From CAIRNS01 sp049508565 (lineage in GTDB: Bacteria; Elusimicrobiota; Endomicrobiia; Endomicrobiales; CAIRNS01): a stretch of DNA of 9,684 bases. This document shows, one piece after another, positions 1 through 5,988 of this stretch. The position numbers and the translations under genes were made by a program. The stretch's first letter is position 1; each line of letters begins with the position of its first letter. Location of the stretch: NCBI GenBank assembly GCA_049508565.1, contig JBELAT010000086.1, positions 1 to 9,684 of the forward strand. Direction: 5' to 3'. The notes under the pieces are model-generated. The model had not been told where the DNA came from and did not search any database. It saw only the letters and a list, made by a program, of their open reading frames with translations.

Positions 1-25
1 TCGGTTTTTCGGCTTTCCTTGCAAT

Positions 26-54
26 ATTATACCACTATTATTGACGGTATTCAA
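26..54 (-). promoter_or_regulatory. sigma-70-type promoter reading left out of the window
   Basis: On the minus strand a -35 box TTGAAT (54 down to 49) is followed by a 17-base spacer and a perfect -10 box TATAAT (31 down to 26). Transcription would start near position 18-20 and leave the window, presumably serving a gene beyond the left edge. A dyad, TTGACGG at 41-47 and CCGTCGA at 63-69 (seven pairs including one G-T wobble), flanks the -35 box and could be an operator. The boxes are seen directly; activity is inferred. Confidence 0.45.
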
Positions 55-170
55 CTTTTCTTCCGTCGACAGATTGTTCGCTTGAGACCTTTTTCAGCAT
101 CGACTATTTACATTGTTATCTGCCATCAATTGCACGGTCACAACAAGGTCTTTTTGAACCAGATTTTATC

Positions 171-200
171 ATGTCATGAGAGAGTTTTCTCAAGTATAAT
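171..200 (+). promoter_or_regulatory. possible promoter for the cheB-cheR-kinase gene
   Basis: A perfect TATAAT at 195-200 is preceded, after 18 bases, by ATGTCA (171-176), which matches four of six positions of TTGACA. Transcription would start near 207 and give a leader of about 200 bases. A weaker alternative -10 (TATGAT, 381-386) lies closer to the gene but has no good -35. Both are candidates only. Confidence 0.3.
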
Positions 201-220
201 GCCCTCTCTTTCATGAACAT
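171..220. repeat. imperfect inverted repeat enclosing a TATAAT box
   Basis: The left arm (171-184, ATGTCATGAGAGAG) pairs with the right arm (204-220, CTCTCTTTCATGAACAT). About 14 base pairs form, interrupted by a bulged A and a short bulge or G-T wobble. The 19-base loop holds the TATAAT at 195-200, and the arms cover the presumed -35 box and transcription start. It could be an operator, a DNA hairpin, or the remains of a small mobile element. No T-run follows, so it does not look like a terminator. Confidence 0.4.
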
Positions 221-305
221 GCAATGAGATAAATGCATTTCTATCGTCTTTGTAACGCCGTGTCAACACCAGTGCGATCCGTTCCCTCCCATCCCCGAAA
301 GTCAG

Positions 306-431
306 GTGAAGAAGATTAATTCGCGAGGTGGAGAAAAGATAGTACAAAAGGCTATGTGGCAACGGTGTCTAATAACAATATATGATAGAATCTATCAACA
401 AGACGGAGGCGTATATGCACCAGAGGAATGA
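306..431 (+). CDS. possible small leader ORF overlapping the start of the large gene
   Basis: An open frame runs without stops from 228 to a TGA at 429-431. Possible starts are GTG 306 (41 residues) or ATG 354 (25 residues). The TGA overlaps ATG 428 of the large gene in an ATGA arrangement, the usual geometry for translational coupling. The predicted C-terminus reads RIYQQDGGVYAPEE. I do not recognise the family. Neither start has a well-placed ribosome site: AAAAGG ends only two bases before ATG 354. It could be a real small protein, a leader peptide that couples translation to ATG 428, or chance. Confidence 0.25.
   Translation: MKKINSRGGEKIVQKAMWQRCLITIYDRIYQQDGGVYAPEE
405..409 (+). promoter_or_regulatory. 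strong ribosome binding site for the out-of-frame ATG 415
   Basis: GGAGG is followed by a five-base spacer and ATG at 415-417. This is the best initiation site in the leader. At the present repeat copy number that frame runs through the heptamer tract and stops at TAA 547-549, so it does not reach CheB. It would be in frame with CheB if the tract lost one unit or gained two. Confidence 0.6.
422..427 (+). promoter_or_regulatory. ribosome binding site for ATG 434 (or 428)
   Basis: AGAGGA abuts ATG 428 and stands six bases before the in-frame ATG 434. By spacing alone ATG 434 is the better start. ATG 428 would be favoured only if translation is coupled to the leader frame ending at 431. The two choices differ by two residues. 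Confidence 0.5.
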
Positions 432-3400
432 ATATGAAAAAACTTTTAAAACCCAAAACCCAAAACCCAAAACCCAAAACCCAAAACCCAAAACCCAAAA
501 CCCAAAACCCAAAACCCAAAACCCACAAAAAAAGAAGAACCACCACTAAACCTTTCTATATTGTTGGTGTTGGCGCATCCGCGGGCGGATTGGAAGCCCT
601 GACATCACTCATCCAAAATGTACCGCACAATATAGGCATGGCTTTTATCCTTATACAGCATCTGGAACCTAAGCACAAAAGCATGCTGGCGGAGATTCTT
701 TCCAAACATTCAGCTCTTAAAATCGTTGAAGCAAAAAATAACATACGCATACGAACAAACAATATGTACGTTATTCCTCCCAATGCGAATATAATAATCT
801 CTGGCGGCAAACTTAAAATTACTGGCCGGGGAACATCCTTCAAGCAGAAATATCTCCCAATAAACAACTTTTTCTTTTCCCTGGCCAGAGAGCAACGCAA
901 TTCTGCAATAGGCGTTATTCTTTCTGGTACCGGTTCTGATGGTACTGATGGCATTAAGGCCATCAAAGCCGCTGGCGGGATAACGTTCGCACAGAATGAA
1001 GCGACGGCTGCCTATCCCACGATGCCAGCAAATGCAGCCAGAACAGGGAATGTTGATTTTGTGCTTCCACCACAGGGCATCGCAGAGAAATTGAGCATCA
1101 TAAGCCATAAACGACCTCAATTGGTAAAGATCTCTGCGCATCAGGAATTACCCGAAAATACTGATTACATGGAAAAAATATTTGAACTGTTAAAAATCAA
1201 ATTTGGTGTTGATTTCACCTACTACCGCCGCACGACTATTCTGCGGCGACTCACCCGCAGGCTCCAAAGTTATAAATTATATGATTTGAAGGATTATTAC
1301 GATAAACTGAAAGACAATCCGACGGAAATAACTACTTTATACAATGAGCTTTTGATTTCCGTGACGTCATTTTTCCGCGATCCTGCGTCATTTGTCGCTC
1401 TGAGAAAAAAGATTCTTCCATTAATCATTAAAAAAAGGCACGCAAAAGAACCTATCAGAGTGTGGGTTCCAGGATGTTCAACCGGGCAAGAGGTTTACTC
1501 GCTCGCTATGACTATCTACGATTATCTGGAAGAAATACATCTTGATACACCCGTTCTCGTATTCGGAACAGATATAAACGAAAGGCTCATAAGCACGGGG
1601 CGCTCCGGGTTGTATGCGAAAGCCAGCGTCACCGGCGTCCCCCGCTATTACCTCGATAAATATTTTACGAAAACAGGGGAAGATAATTACCGGATCAACA
1701 AAAATATCCGCACCATGTGCATTTTCGCCAGGCATAATATTATTAAAGACCCCCCTCTGAGCAGAATGGATATTATAAGTTTCAGGAATGTCATGATTTA
1801 CCTTGATCCTATCCTTCAAAAGAAAGTCATAGCCATGCTGCGCTATGCAATGAAACCCGACGGATATATTATCCTAGGTTCATCCGAATCGCTCACAGCA
1901 TATCCCGAGTTTTTTCACCTGATAGACGAGCGCAACAAAATATATTCAAAGGTTTCGTCAGAACGAAAAGGCAAACTGGATACGGTACGAGTTTCTCGAT
2001 CAGATGATATTGTGGAGTCAAAAAGGATGGAGATGGCAGTTATCCCCGAAAAACGCCGTGATGGGTTCGAACGTGAAGTGGACAAAATATTCCTTTCAAA
2101 GTATAAGCCTGCCGGGATATTAGTCAATGAGGCACTGGAGGTCATTGAGACACGCGGAGAAACCGACCTGTATGTGCATTTGTCACCCGGAAAAATGAGC
2201 CCGAACATACTCACCTTAATCCGCAGCGATATGAAGACAGAGTTATATGAGGCTATCCATCAGGCGCAAAAGAGCGGAGCATCAATACTAAAAAGTGGCA
2301 TCCAGATAAAATTCATGAATATGTTCTACCGTGTCACTATTGAAGTTACGCCGGTAAATATCAATTCAGAGCACTTTTTCCTGATCATATTCGAAAGTGC
2401 GAATATTCCATCGGACAGTGGTAGTTCAGTCGTTGACGAGAGTCAGGGCACTGCTTCCGGAACGGACAAGCTGAGGAAAGAACTGCGTTCCATTAAACAG
2501 TCTCTGCGCTCGGTGATTACTGAGAATGAAAAACGAAACGAGGAGCTGCGGTTAGCAATCGAAGAGATACAGTCGAGCAATGAAGAACTACAGACACTTA
2601 ATGAAGAGATTGAAACGGGCAAGGAGGAGCTTGAATCGACGAATGAAGAGCTTGTTACGCTCAACGATGAACTGCAAAACAGAAACCGCGAACTGGTCAA
2701 CATTAATGCTGATCTCAATAATTTGATGGTTAACATCAATGTTCCAGTGGTCATTTTAGACAAGACCTTGAAGATACGGCGTCTGACGATCCAAGCAAAG
2801 AACGTGATGCATGTTGTTGCTTCGGATATCGGAAGGCTTATATCCCAGATCAAGCTGAAGGTCGAAATGCCGGACCTTGGAAGGCTGGCCAAACAAGTCG
2901 TTAACAATTCAAAAACAATAGAGCGAGAAGCGACAGACGTTCACGGCCACTGGTATTCAGTGCGCATAACTCCCTACTTCGCTCCTGACAACAAAATTGA
3001 CGGTGCAGTGGTAACATTCATTGATATAAATGCTCTCAAGTCGCTTCAAAATGAACTGCAAAAAGCCCTCACATACTCTCGCAATCTTGTCGAAACCGTA
3101 CATAAGCCGCTGGTAGTTCTTGATAAGAATATGTGCATTATTTCGGCAAATGCGAATTTCTTTACAACATTTAATGTGAAAAGATATGAAACGGAGAATA
3201 AAAGCATTTACAAGGTCGGAGACGGGCAGTGGAATATACCCGCTTTAAGGAAATTACTGGAAGAAATATTACCCAAGAAAAAAAGTTTTAATAATTTTGA
3301 AGTTACTCATAATTTCCCCAGAATTGGTAACCGGACCATATCGCTCAACGCGCGTCAGATACTTGATCAATCAAAAAAACCGGAGCACATTCTCCTGGCA

Positions 3401-4192
3401 ATGCAGGACATTACAAAACTTAAAATGGCAGAACAAGTCCTGCGAAACGATAAGGAGACTTTTAGAGGGATGGTAGAAGAGAAATCAAGAGAACTCATTA
3501 AGACTCAACAGGAAATGGATGTTCTTAAACGCCTTTCAGATCTGGGAGAGCTTGCCGCAACGGTAGCGCACGAGCTTCGCAACCCGCTGGCCGCTATAAC
3601 TATTGCGGCGTATAACCTTAAAAGAAAAAGCAATAGGCCTGATTTAGCAGGACATTTTGAGAATATAACGAAAAAGGTCGCAGAGAGCTCAACAATTATT
3701 AATAATCTCCTTAGTTTTTCAAAAGCAAAAGTTCCGCATTATGAAACGGTGCAAATATATGACATTTTAATGGAATGCATTGAACTGGAAAAGAATAAGA
3801 ACAAAAATAAAAAGATACGAGTAATTAACTCATTCAAATCGTTAATCAATGTCACTTTAGACGCCGACCCCATTCAGCTTAAAGAGTTGGTCACTAATAT
3901 TTTGGATAATTCTTATGGCGCGTTGTCAGAAAAAGGAATCATACAGGTCCGAGGTACACATGATGGTAAATATTTAAAACTGATAATAAAAGATAACGGC
4001 TCAGGAATAGAAAAGAAAGATATGGAAAATATATTTAAACCCTTTTTCTCGACAAAAGCAAAAGGTACTGGTCTGGGCCTTGCGGTCTGTTGGCAGATAG
4101 CTCGTTTACATAACGCGATACTGTCAATGAAAAGCACAATCAATAAGGGAACTACTACTACTATTAATTTTCCGCTCAAAAAATCGCAGTAA
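428..4192 (+). CDS. CheB methylesterase / CheR methyltransferase / PAS / histidine kinase fusion protein
   Basis: A cytoplasmic sensory hybrid of 1254 residues with no membrane segment. Residues 8-32 are KPKTQNP repeats encoded by a heptanucleotide tract. The CheB methylesterase domain (about 43-225) has its triad in GASAGG (S51), IQH (H78) and TGSDG (D171), without a receiver domain. CheR (about 243-510) has the SAM-binding motif PGCSTGQEVYSLA (348-360), FGTDI (379-383) and FRNVMIYLD (452-460). A PAS-like segment (about 558-655), a Glu-rich coiled coil (about 678-760) and two PAS domains (about 763-870 and 880-995) follow. HisKA has phosphoacceptor H1048 in AHELRNPL. The HATPase has N-box N1157/N1161, KDNGSGI and GTGLGLA, so the kinase looks intact. 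The family is known from other bacteria as orphan signalling proteins. No chemoreceptor, response regulator or other che gene lies nearby, so its partner is unknown. Start choice (428, 434 or, after a frame change, 415) depends on the repeat tract. Confidence 0.93.
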   Translation: MNMKKLLKPKTQNPKPKTQNPKPKTQNPKPKTHKKRRTTTKPFYIVGVGASAGGLEALTSLIQNVPHNIGMAFILIQHLEPKHKSMLAEILSKHSALKIVEAKNNIRIRTNNMYVIPPNANIIISGGKLKITGRGTSFKQKYLPINNFFFSLAREQRNSAIGVILSGTGSDGTDGIKAIKAAGGITFAQNEATAAYPTMPANAARTGNVDFVLPPQGIAEKLSIISHKRPQLVKISAHQELPENTDYMEKIFELLKIKFGVDFTYYRRTTILRRLTRRLQSYKLYDLKDYYDKLKDNPTEITTLYNELLISVTSFFRDPASFVALRKKILPLIIKKRHAKEPIRVWVPGCSTGQEVYSLAMTIYDYLEEIHLDTPVLVFGTDINERLISTGRSGLYAKASVTGVPRYYLDKYFTKTGEDNYRINKNIRTMCIFARHNIIKDPPLSRMDIISFRNVMIYLDPILQKKVIAMLRYAMKPDGYIILGSSESLTAYPEFFHLIDERNKIYSKVSSERKGKLDTVRVSRSDDIVESKRMEMAVIPEKRRDGFEREVDKIFLSKYKPAGILVNEALEVIETRGETDLYVHLSPGKMSPNILTLIRSDMKTELYEAIHQAQKSGASILKSGIQIKFMNMFYRVTIEVTPVNINSEHFFLIIFESANIPSDSGSSVVDESQGTASGTDKLRKELRSIKQSLRSVITENEKRNEELRLAIEEIQSSNEELQTLNEEIETGKEELESTNEELVTLNDELQNRNRELVNINADLNNLMVNINVPVVILDKTLKIRRLTIQAKNVMHVVASDIGRLISQIKLKVEMPDLGRLAKQVVNNSKTIEREATDVHGHWYSVRITPYFAPDNKIDGAVVTFIDINALKSLQNELQKALTYSRNLVETVHKPLVVLDKNMCIISANANFFTTFNVKRYETENKSIYKVGDGQWNIPALRKLLEEILPKKKSFNNFEVTHNFPRIGNRTISLNARQILDQSKKPEHILLAMQDITKLKMAEQVLRNDKETFRGMVEEKSRELIKTQQEMDVLKRLSDLGELAATVAHELRNPLAAITIAAYNLKRKSNRPDLAGHFENITKKVAESSTIINNLLSFSKAKVPHYETVQIYDILMECIELEKNKNKNKKIRVINSFKSLINVTLDADPIQLKELVTNILDNSYGALSEKGIIQVRGTHDGKYLKLIIKDNGSGIEKKDMENIFKPFFSTKAKGTGLGLAVCWQIARLHNAILSMKSTINKGTTTTINFPLKKSQ
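448..524 (+). repeat. 11 perfect tandem copies of the heptamer AAAACCC inside the 5' coding region
   Basis: Eleven exact copies fill 77 bases, bounded by T447 and by ACAAAA from 525. Three units make 21 bases and encode the heptapeptide KPKTQNP. Because the unit length is one more than a multiple of three, the tract encodes a cyclic version of the same peptide in every forward frame and has no stop in any of six frames. Adding or removing one unit shifts the downstream frame. After the tract the other two frames stop at TAA 547-549 and TGA 600-602. The complementary strand is (GGGTTTT)n, which fits the G-quadruplex pattern. Confidence 0.97.
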
Positions 4193-4399
4193 AGTACCTT
4201 TAATACTTCTACCGCTTTTGTTGTGCTTTTTCCTGATAAACATCCCTCTGTTTTACCACGGGACACCCTATTTTTTACTCCTCTCCGTTGATCAAGACAC
4301 CCATTTTGGGGGTACCGCGGAAGACAGGAAAATGGTCCTGACCCATTTTGTGCAAATGTGATTGGTCAGTGTCTCATTTTAATTTAATGCTAAGGAATT
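4193..4399. other. convergent intergenic region between the kinase gene and the mobile element
   Basis: The rightward kinase gene and the leftward small gene converge here. There is no clear rho-independent terminator. A weak hairpin (AAGTA 4192-4196 with TACTT 4204-4208) overlaps the kinase stop but has no clean T-run after it. The rest holds a cluster of related motifs and hairpins listed separately, perhaps the outer end or scar of a mobile element. Confidence 0.5.
4262..4380. repeat. four degenerate copies of a GACACCCATTTT-like motif with hairpins
   Basis: Copies are GACACCCTATTTT (4262-4274), GACACCCATTTT (4296-4307), GACCCATTTT (4340-4349) and GTGTCTCATTTT (4369-4380), all in the same direction. 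Between them lie TTGATCAA (4288-4295, perfect palindrome), CAGGA/TCCTG (4325-4329 with 4336-4340) and CTGACC/GGTCAG (4338-4343 with 4364-4369). On the minus strand these read like AAAATGGGTCAGG, a kind of sequence I associate with flanks of IS200/REP-type transposases. That association is from memory and uncertain. Confidence 0.45.
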
Positions 4400-4744
4400 T
4401 CAATGTTTCTTAAAATCGTCGTCTAAGAATCCGAAGAACTGGATATTTTCTTGATCAGCGTCGTCAAAAATGCGTTCCATGACCGTGTCTGGATCAAGAT
4501 TTTTAATAAGAGGCTTAATCTGATGAAAAAGGAATGATTTTCCCTGTTTGTTGGTATAGTTTACTGGGATCATAAAGCCGATGTGGCACATATGGCACGG
4601 TTCTTTGGCTTGGCAGACCGTATCAGTAAGATTCTGGTATTCAAGAAGGCGCACCTCTATAATAGGGAGATCAAATTCAAACGAGCAATGAGTGCAGCGG
4701 AAAAGAACGGGAGGATGTTTTTTAAACCAGCTGAAAATGCCCAT
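4400..4744 (-). CDS. small CxxC-containing (zinc-ribbon-like) protein, passenger of the IS91-type element
   Basis: A 114-residue soluble protein starting MGIFSWFKKHPPVLF. The start at 4744 is chosen because TAAGGAGA (4751-4758 on the minus strand) sits seven bases upstream. A longer upstream extension of the frame has no such support. Cysteine pairs CTHC (about residues 17-20) and CHMCH (about 50-54), plus a further Cys at about 44, suggest a bound zinc. The C-terminal half is acidic and ends DDDFKKH. There is no signal peptide or membrane span. Its start overlaps the last 23 bases of the transposase gene, so the two are probably translated together. I do not recognise a named family and propose no function beyond metal binding. 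It may be cargo or an accessory of the transposon. Confidence 0.7.
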   Translation of the reverse strand: MGIFSWFKKHPPVLFRCTHCSFEFDLPIIEVRLLEYQNLTDTVCQAKEPCHMCHIGFMIPVNYTNKQGKSFLFHQIKPLIKNLDPDTVMERIFDDADQENIQFFGFLDDDFKKH

Positions 4745-5927
4745 TGGCGATCTCCTTATGGAACGATAGGATTTTAAAGCCTGTAGTAACGCGGCCAAAG
4801 AAAATCATGGTAGATTTGCAGACGGGGCAGAGCAACGGGTCGAAGTTAAAGTTTTTGATGAGCATGTCGCGCCAGGATAATTTTTGAATTTGGGGCGAAG
4901 GTTTTGAAGATAATAAGGCATTGGCAATGGGTAAAAGTTCAGCGGAGGTTCTGTTGGACAGGAAGCCGTAATAGCGGATATTTCTGAAATAGGAGTCCGG
5001 GATGTGAGCGATAAGCCTTTGGATGAAATCTAACGCTGGCAGGGACATGGTGTTGGTAGACTTTGTGTAGTGGTCGAGATACTTAAAGGTGACGATATTA
5101 TCAATAAACGAGATGATTCTAGTTTCGCCGATGGGCGGTCGTTTAAGGTATTTGCCGAGATATTCGACATTGCGTTTCATGTTTTTTGAAGGTTTAGAAA
5201 GTTCGACGACCCACTGCTTGTTGTATAAAACGTTGAGCCAGGAAGAGAAGGCCTGATAGGTTTTAATGTGTTTAAGCTCAGGAGGAAGTTTAAGGGAACC
5301 TTTTTTAAATTCTGAGCGAAAAAGGGTGATAACTTTGTAGCGCCACATATCTTTGACGGATTGGTGATAGAAGTAGGCGTCATAGATCCACAGACCGAGG
5401 TTATCGCGGAAGGACAAGCCGCCTGCGGTGGTGGACAGGTGGATATGGAAGTTGCGTTTGAGGTCTCTGCCGAAGGTGTGGACGGCGAGAAAAATGCCTG
5501 GCAGGAACCCTTGGTCTTTTGACAATTGCTTGATGATATCGGCGGCGAGGATAGGGACTTTATTAAAAAGGGGTCTGTTAATCCAGAAGAAAACCCAGAG
5601 TTCGCGGGGCATCGTAAAGGTGATATGCTGCCAGTCAGTTTGAGGGAGAGTATTAAATTTGGTTTGAATCCAGATGTCGGTAGCTTTCTTGCCGCACGGT
5701 GGACAAAAGCGGGATTTGCAGGAATGAGGAGCAGAGTTAATGTGTCCACAGGTAAGGCATTTATAAATATGATACCCCAGAAAAGAAGTTCTGCAGGCAA
5801 GGAGTTTCAGGACATTGATAATAATGGCGGTTCTTATGAGGGCACGATGTTTGATAAACAGCTTCCACCAGTTGCCATCATGAAGAAAAATATCCCTGAG
5901 TTTAACTTTACCGCTGACGAATTCCAT
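4722..5927 (-). CDS. IS91-family Y2/HUH transposase
   Basis: A 401-residue rolling-circle-type transposase, about the usual length for the family and apparently intact. From ATG 5927, an N-terminal zinc-binding domain shows YKCLTCGH (about 55-62) and HSCKSRFCPPCG (about 68-79). The HUH metal-binding motif is FHIH (about 160-163). The paired catalytic tyrosines are in YLGKY (Y256 and Y260). An IPDSYFRNIRYYG segment (about 309-321) typical of the family follows, and a C-terminal CPVC (367-370) may bind a second zinc. These enzymes nick single strands at the element's origin end and transfer it through tyrosine linkages. A TTG at 5942 would add five residues, but neither start has a good ribosome site. 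A TATAAT (5933-5938, minus strand) lies just upstream of ATG 5927. Overlap with the small downstream gene suggests one transcript. Confidence 0.92.
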   Translation of the reverse strand: MEFVSGKVKLRDIFLHDGNWWKLFIKHRALIRTAIIINVLKLLACRTSFLGYHIYKCLTCGHINSAPHSCKSRFCPPCGKKATDIWIQTKFNTLPQTDWQHITFTMPRELWVFFWINRPLFNKVPILAADIIKQLSKDQGFLPGIFLAVHTFGRDLKRNFHIHLSTTAGGLSFRDNLGLWIYDAYFYHQSVKDMWRYKVITLFRSEFKKGSLKLPPELKHIKTYQAFSSWLNVLYNKQWVVELSKPSKNMKRNVEYLGKYLKRPPIGETRIISFIDNIVTFKYLDHYTKSTNTMSLPALDFIQRLIAHIPDSYFRNIRYYGFLSNRTSAELLPIANALLSSKPSPQIQKLSWRDMLIKNFNFDPLLCPVCKSTMIFFGRVTTGFKILSFHKEIANGHFQLV

Positions 5928-5966
5928 AGCGGGATTATACAAAAATATTAGAGTTCAGATAAGTCA

Positions 5967-5983
5967 GGCCGGCCTTGCCGGCC
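5967..5983. terminator. GC-only hairpin between the RND pump gene and the transposase
   Basis: GGCCGGC (5967-5973) and GCCGGCC (5977-5983) form a perfect seven-pair stem with a three-base loop. It starts only six bases past the RND stop codon, so it may stabilise or end that transcript. No T-run follows on the minus strand, so a classical intrinsic terminator is not supported. On the plus strand it is followed by CTAATTT only. It might also be part of the insertion element's end or a dispersed palindromic repeat. Confidence 0.4.
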
Positions 5984-5988
5984 CTAAT

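Larger units (their letters stand above)
1..427. other. intergenic/leader region upstream of the cheB-cheR-kinase gene
   Basis: I see no convincing protein gene in this 427-base stretch. It contains a leftward promoter with a flanking dyad near its left edge, a possible rightward promoter inside an imperfect inverted repeat (171-220), a short leader reading frame ending at 431, and a strong Shine-Dalgarno site at 405-409. Reading frames on both strands are short, lack ribosome binding sites at usable spacing, and resemble no family I recognise. The layout suggests a divergent regulatory region between a gene off the left edge and the large sensory gene to the right. Confidence 0.6.
4400..5942 (-). 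mobile_element. IS91-type insertion element (ends not located)
   Basis: The span covers the transposase gene and the overlapping small CxxC gene. IS91-family elements move by a rolling-circle-like mechanism, have no terminal inverted repeats and make no target duplication, so the ends cannot be read from flanking repeats. The terminus downstream of the small gene probably lies in 4193-4399, where hairpins occur. The other end must lie within the short gap before the RND stop codon if that gene is uninterrupted. I could not assign a GAAC or CAAG target tetramer convincingly. Confidence 0.6.

Noticed and set aside
174..362. Minus-strand frame of 62 residues in the left intergenic region
   Set aside because: It starts only with TTG, has no ribosome binding site, and its sequence resembles no known family. 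It also crosses the promoter-like and inverted-repeat region.
448..524. Repeat considered as a CRISPR array or telomere-like end
   Set aside because: Units are 7 bases with no spacers, so it is not CRISPR. It lies inside a coding region with normal DNA on both sides, so it is not a chromosome end.
352..546. Minus-strand frame encoding GFWVLGF repeats
   Set aside because: It exists only because the heptamer tract lacks stops in every frame. It is the complement of the repeat, not a gene.
3913..4266. Minus-strand frame overlapping the kinase 3' end, starting with GTG at 4266 near a GGAGAGGAG sequence
   Set aside because: Most of it is antisense to the well conserved HATPase domain, and the spacing from the purine-rich stretch to the start is about 11 bases. 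Only the first part lies outside the kinase gene.
4288..4300. CAAG tetramer within TTGATCAAG as the IS91-type target next to the element's origin end
   Set aside because: The transposase is on the minus strand, where this site reads CTTG rather than the expected CAAG or GAAC, so orientation does not fit.
5177..5800. Minus-strand frame of 207 residues inside the transposase gene
   Set aside because: It is a shifted-frame shadow of the transposase, whose own frame shows the zinc, HUH and paired tyrosine motifs.
5526..5951. Plus-strand frame opposite the transposase N-terminus
   Set aside because: It is antisense to the transposase zinc-binding domain, has no recognisable domain and no clear ribosome site.
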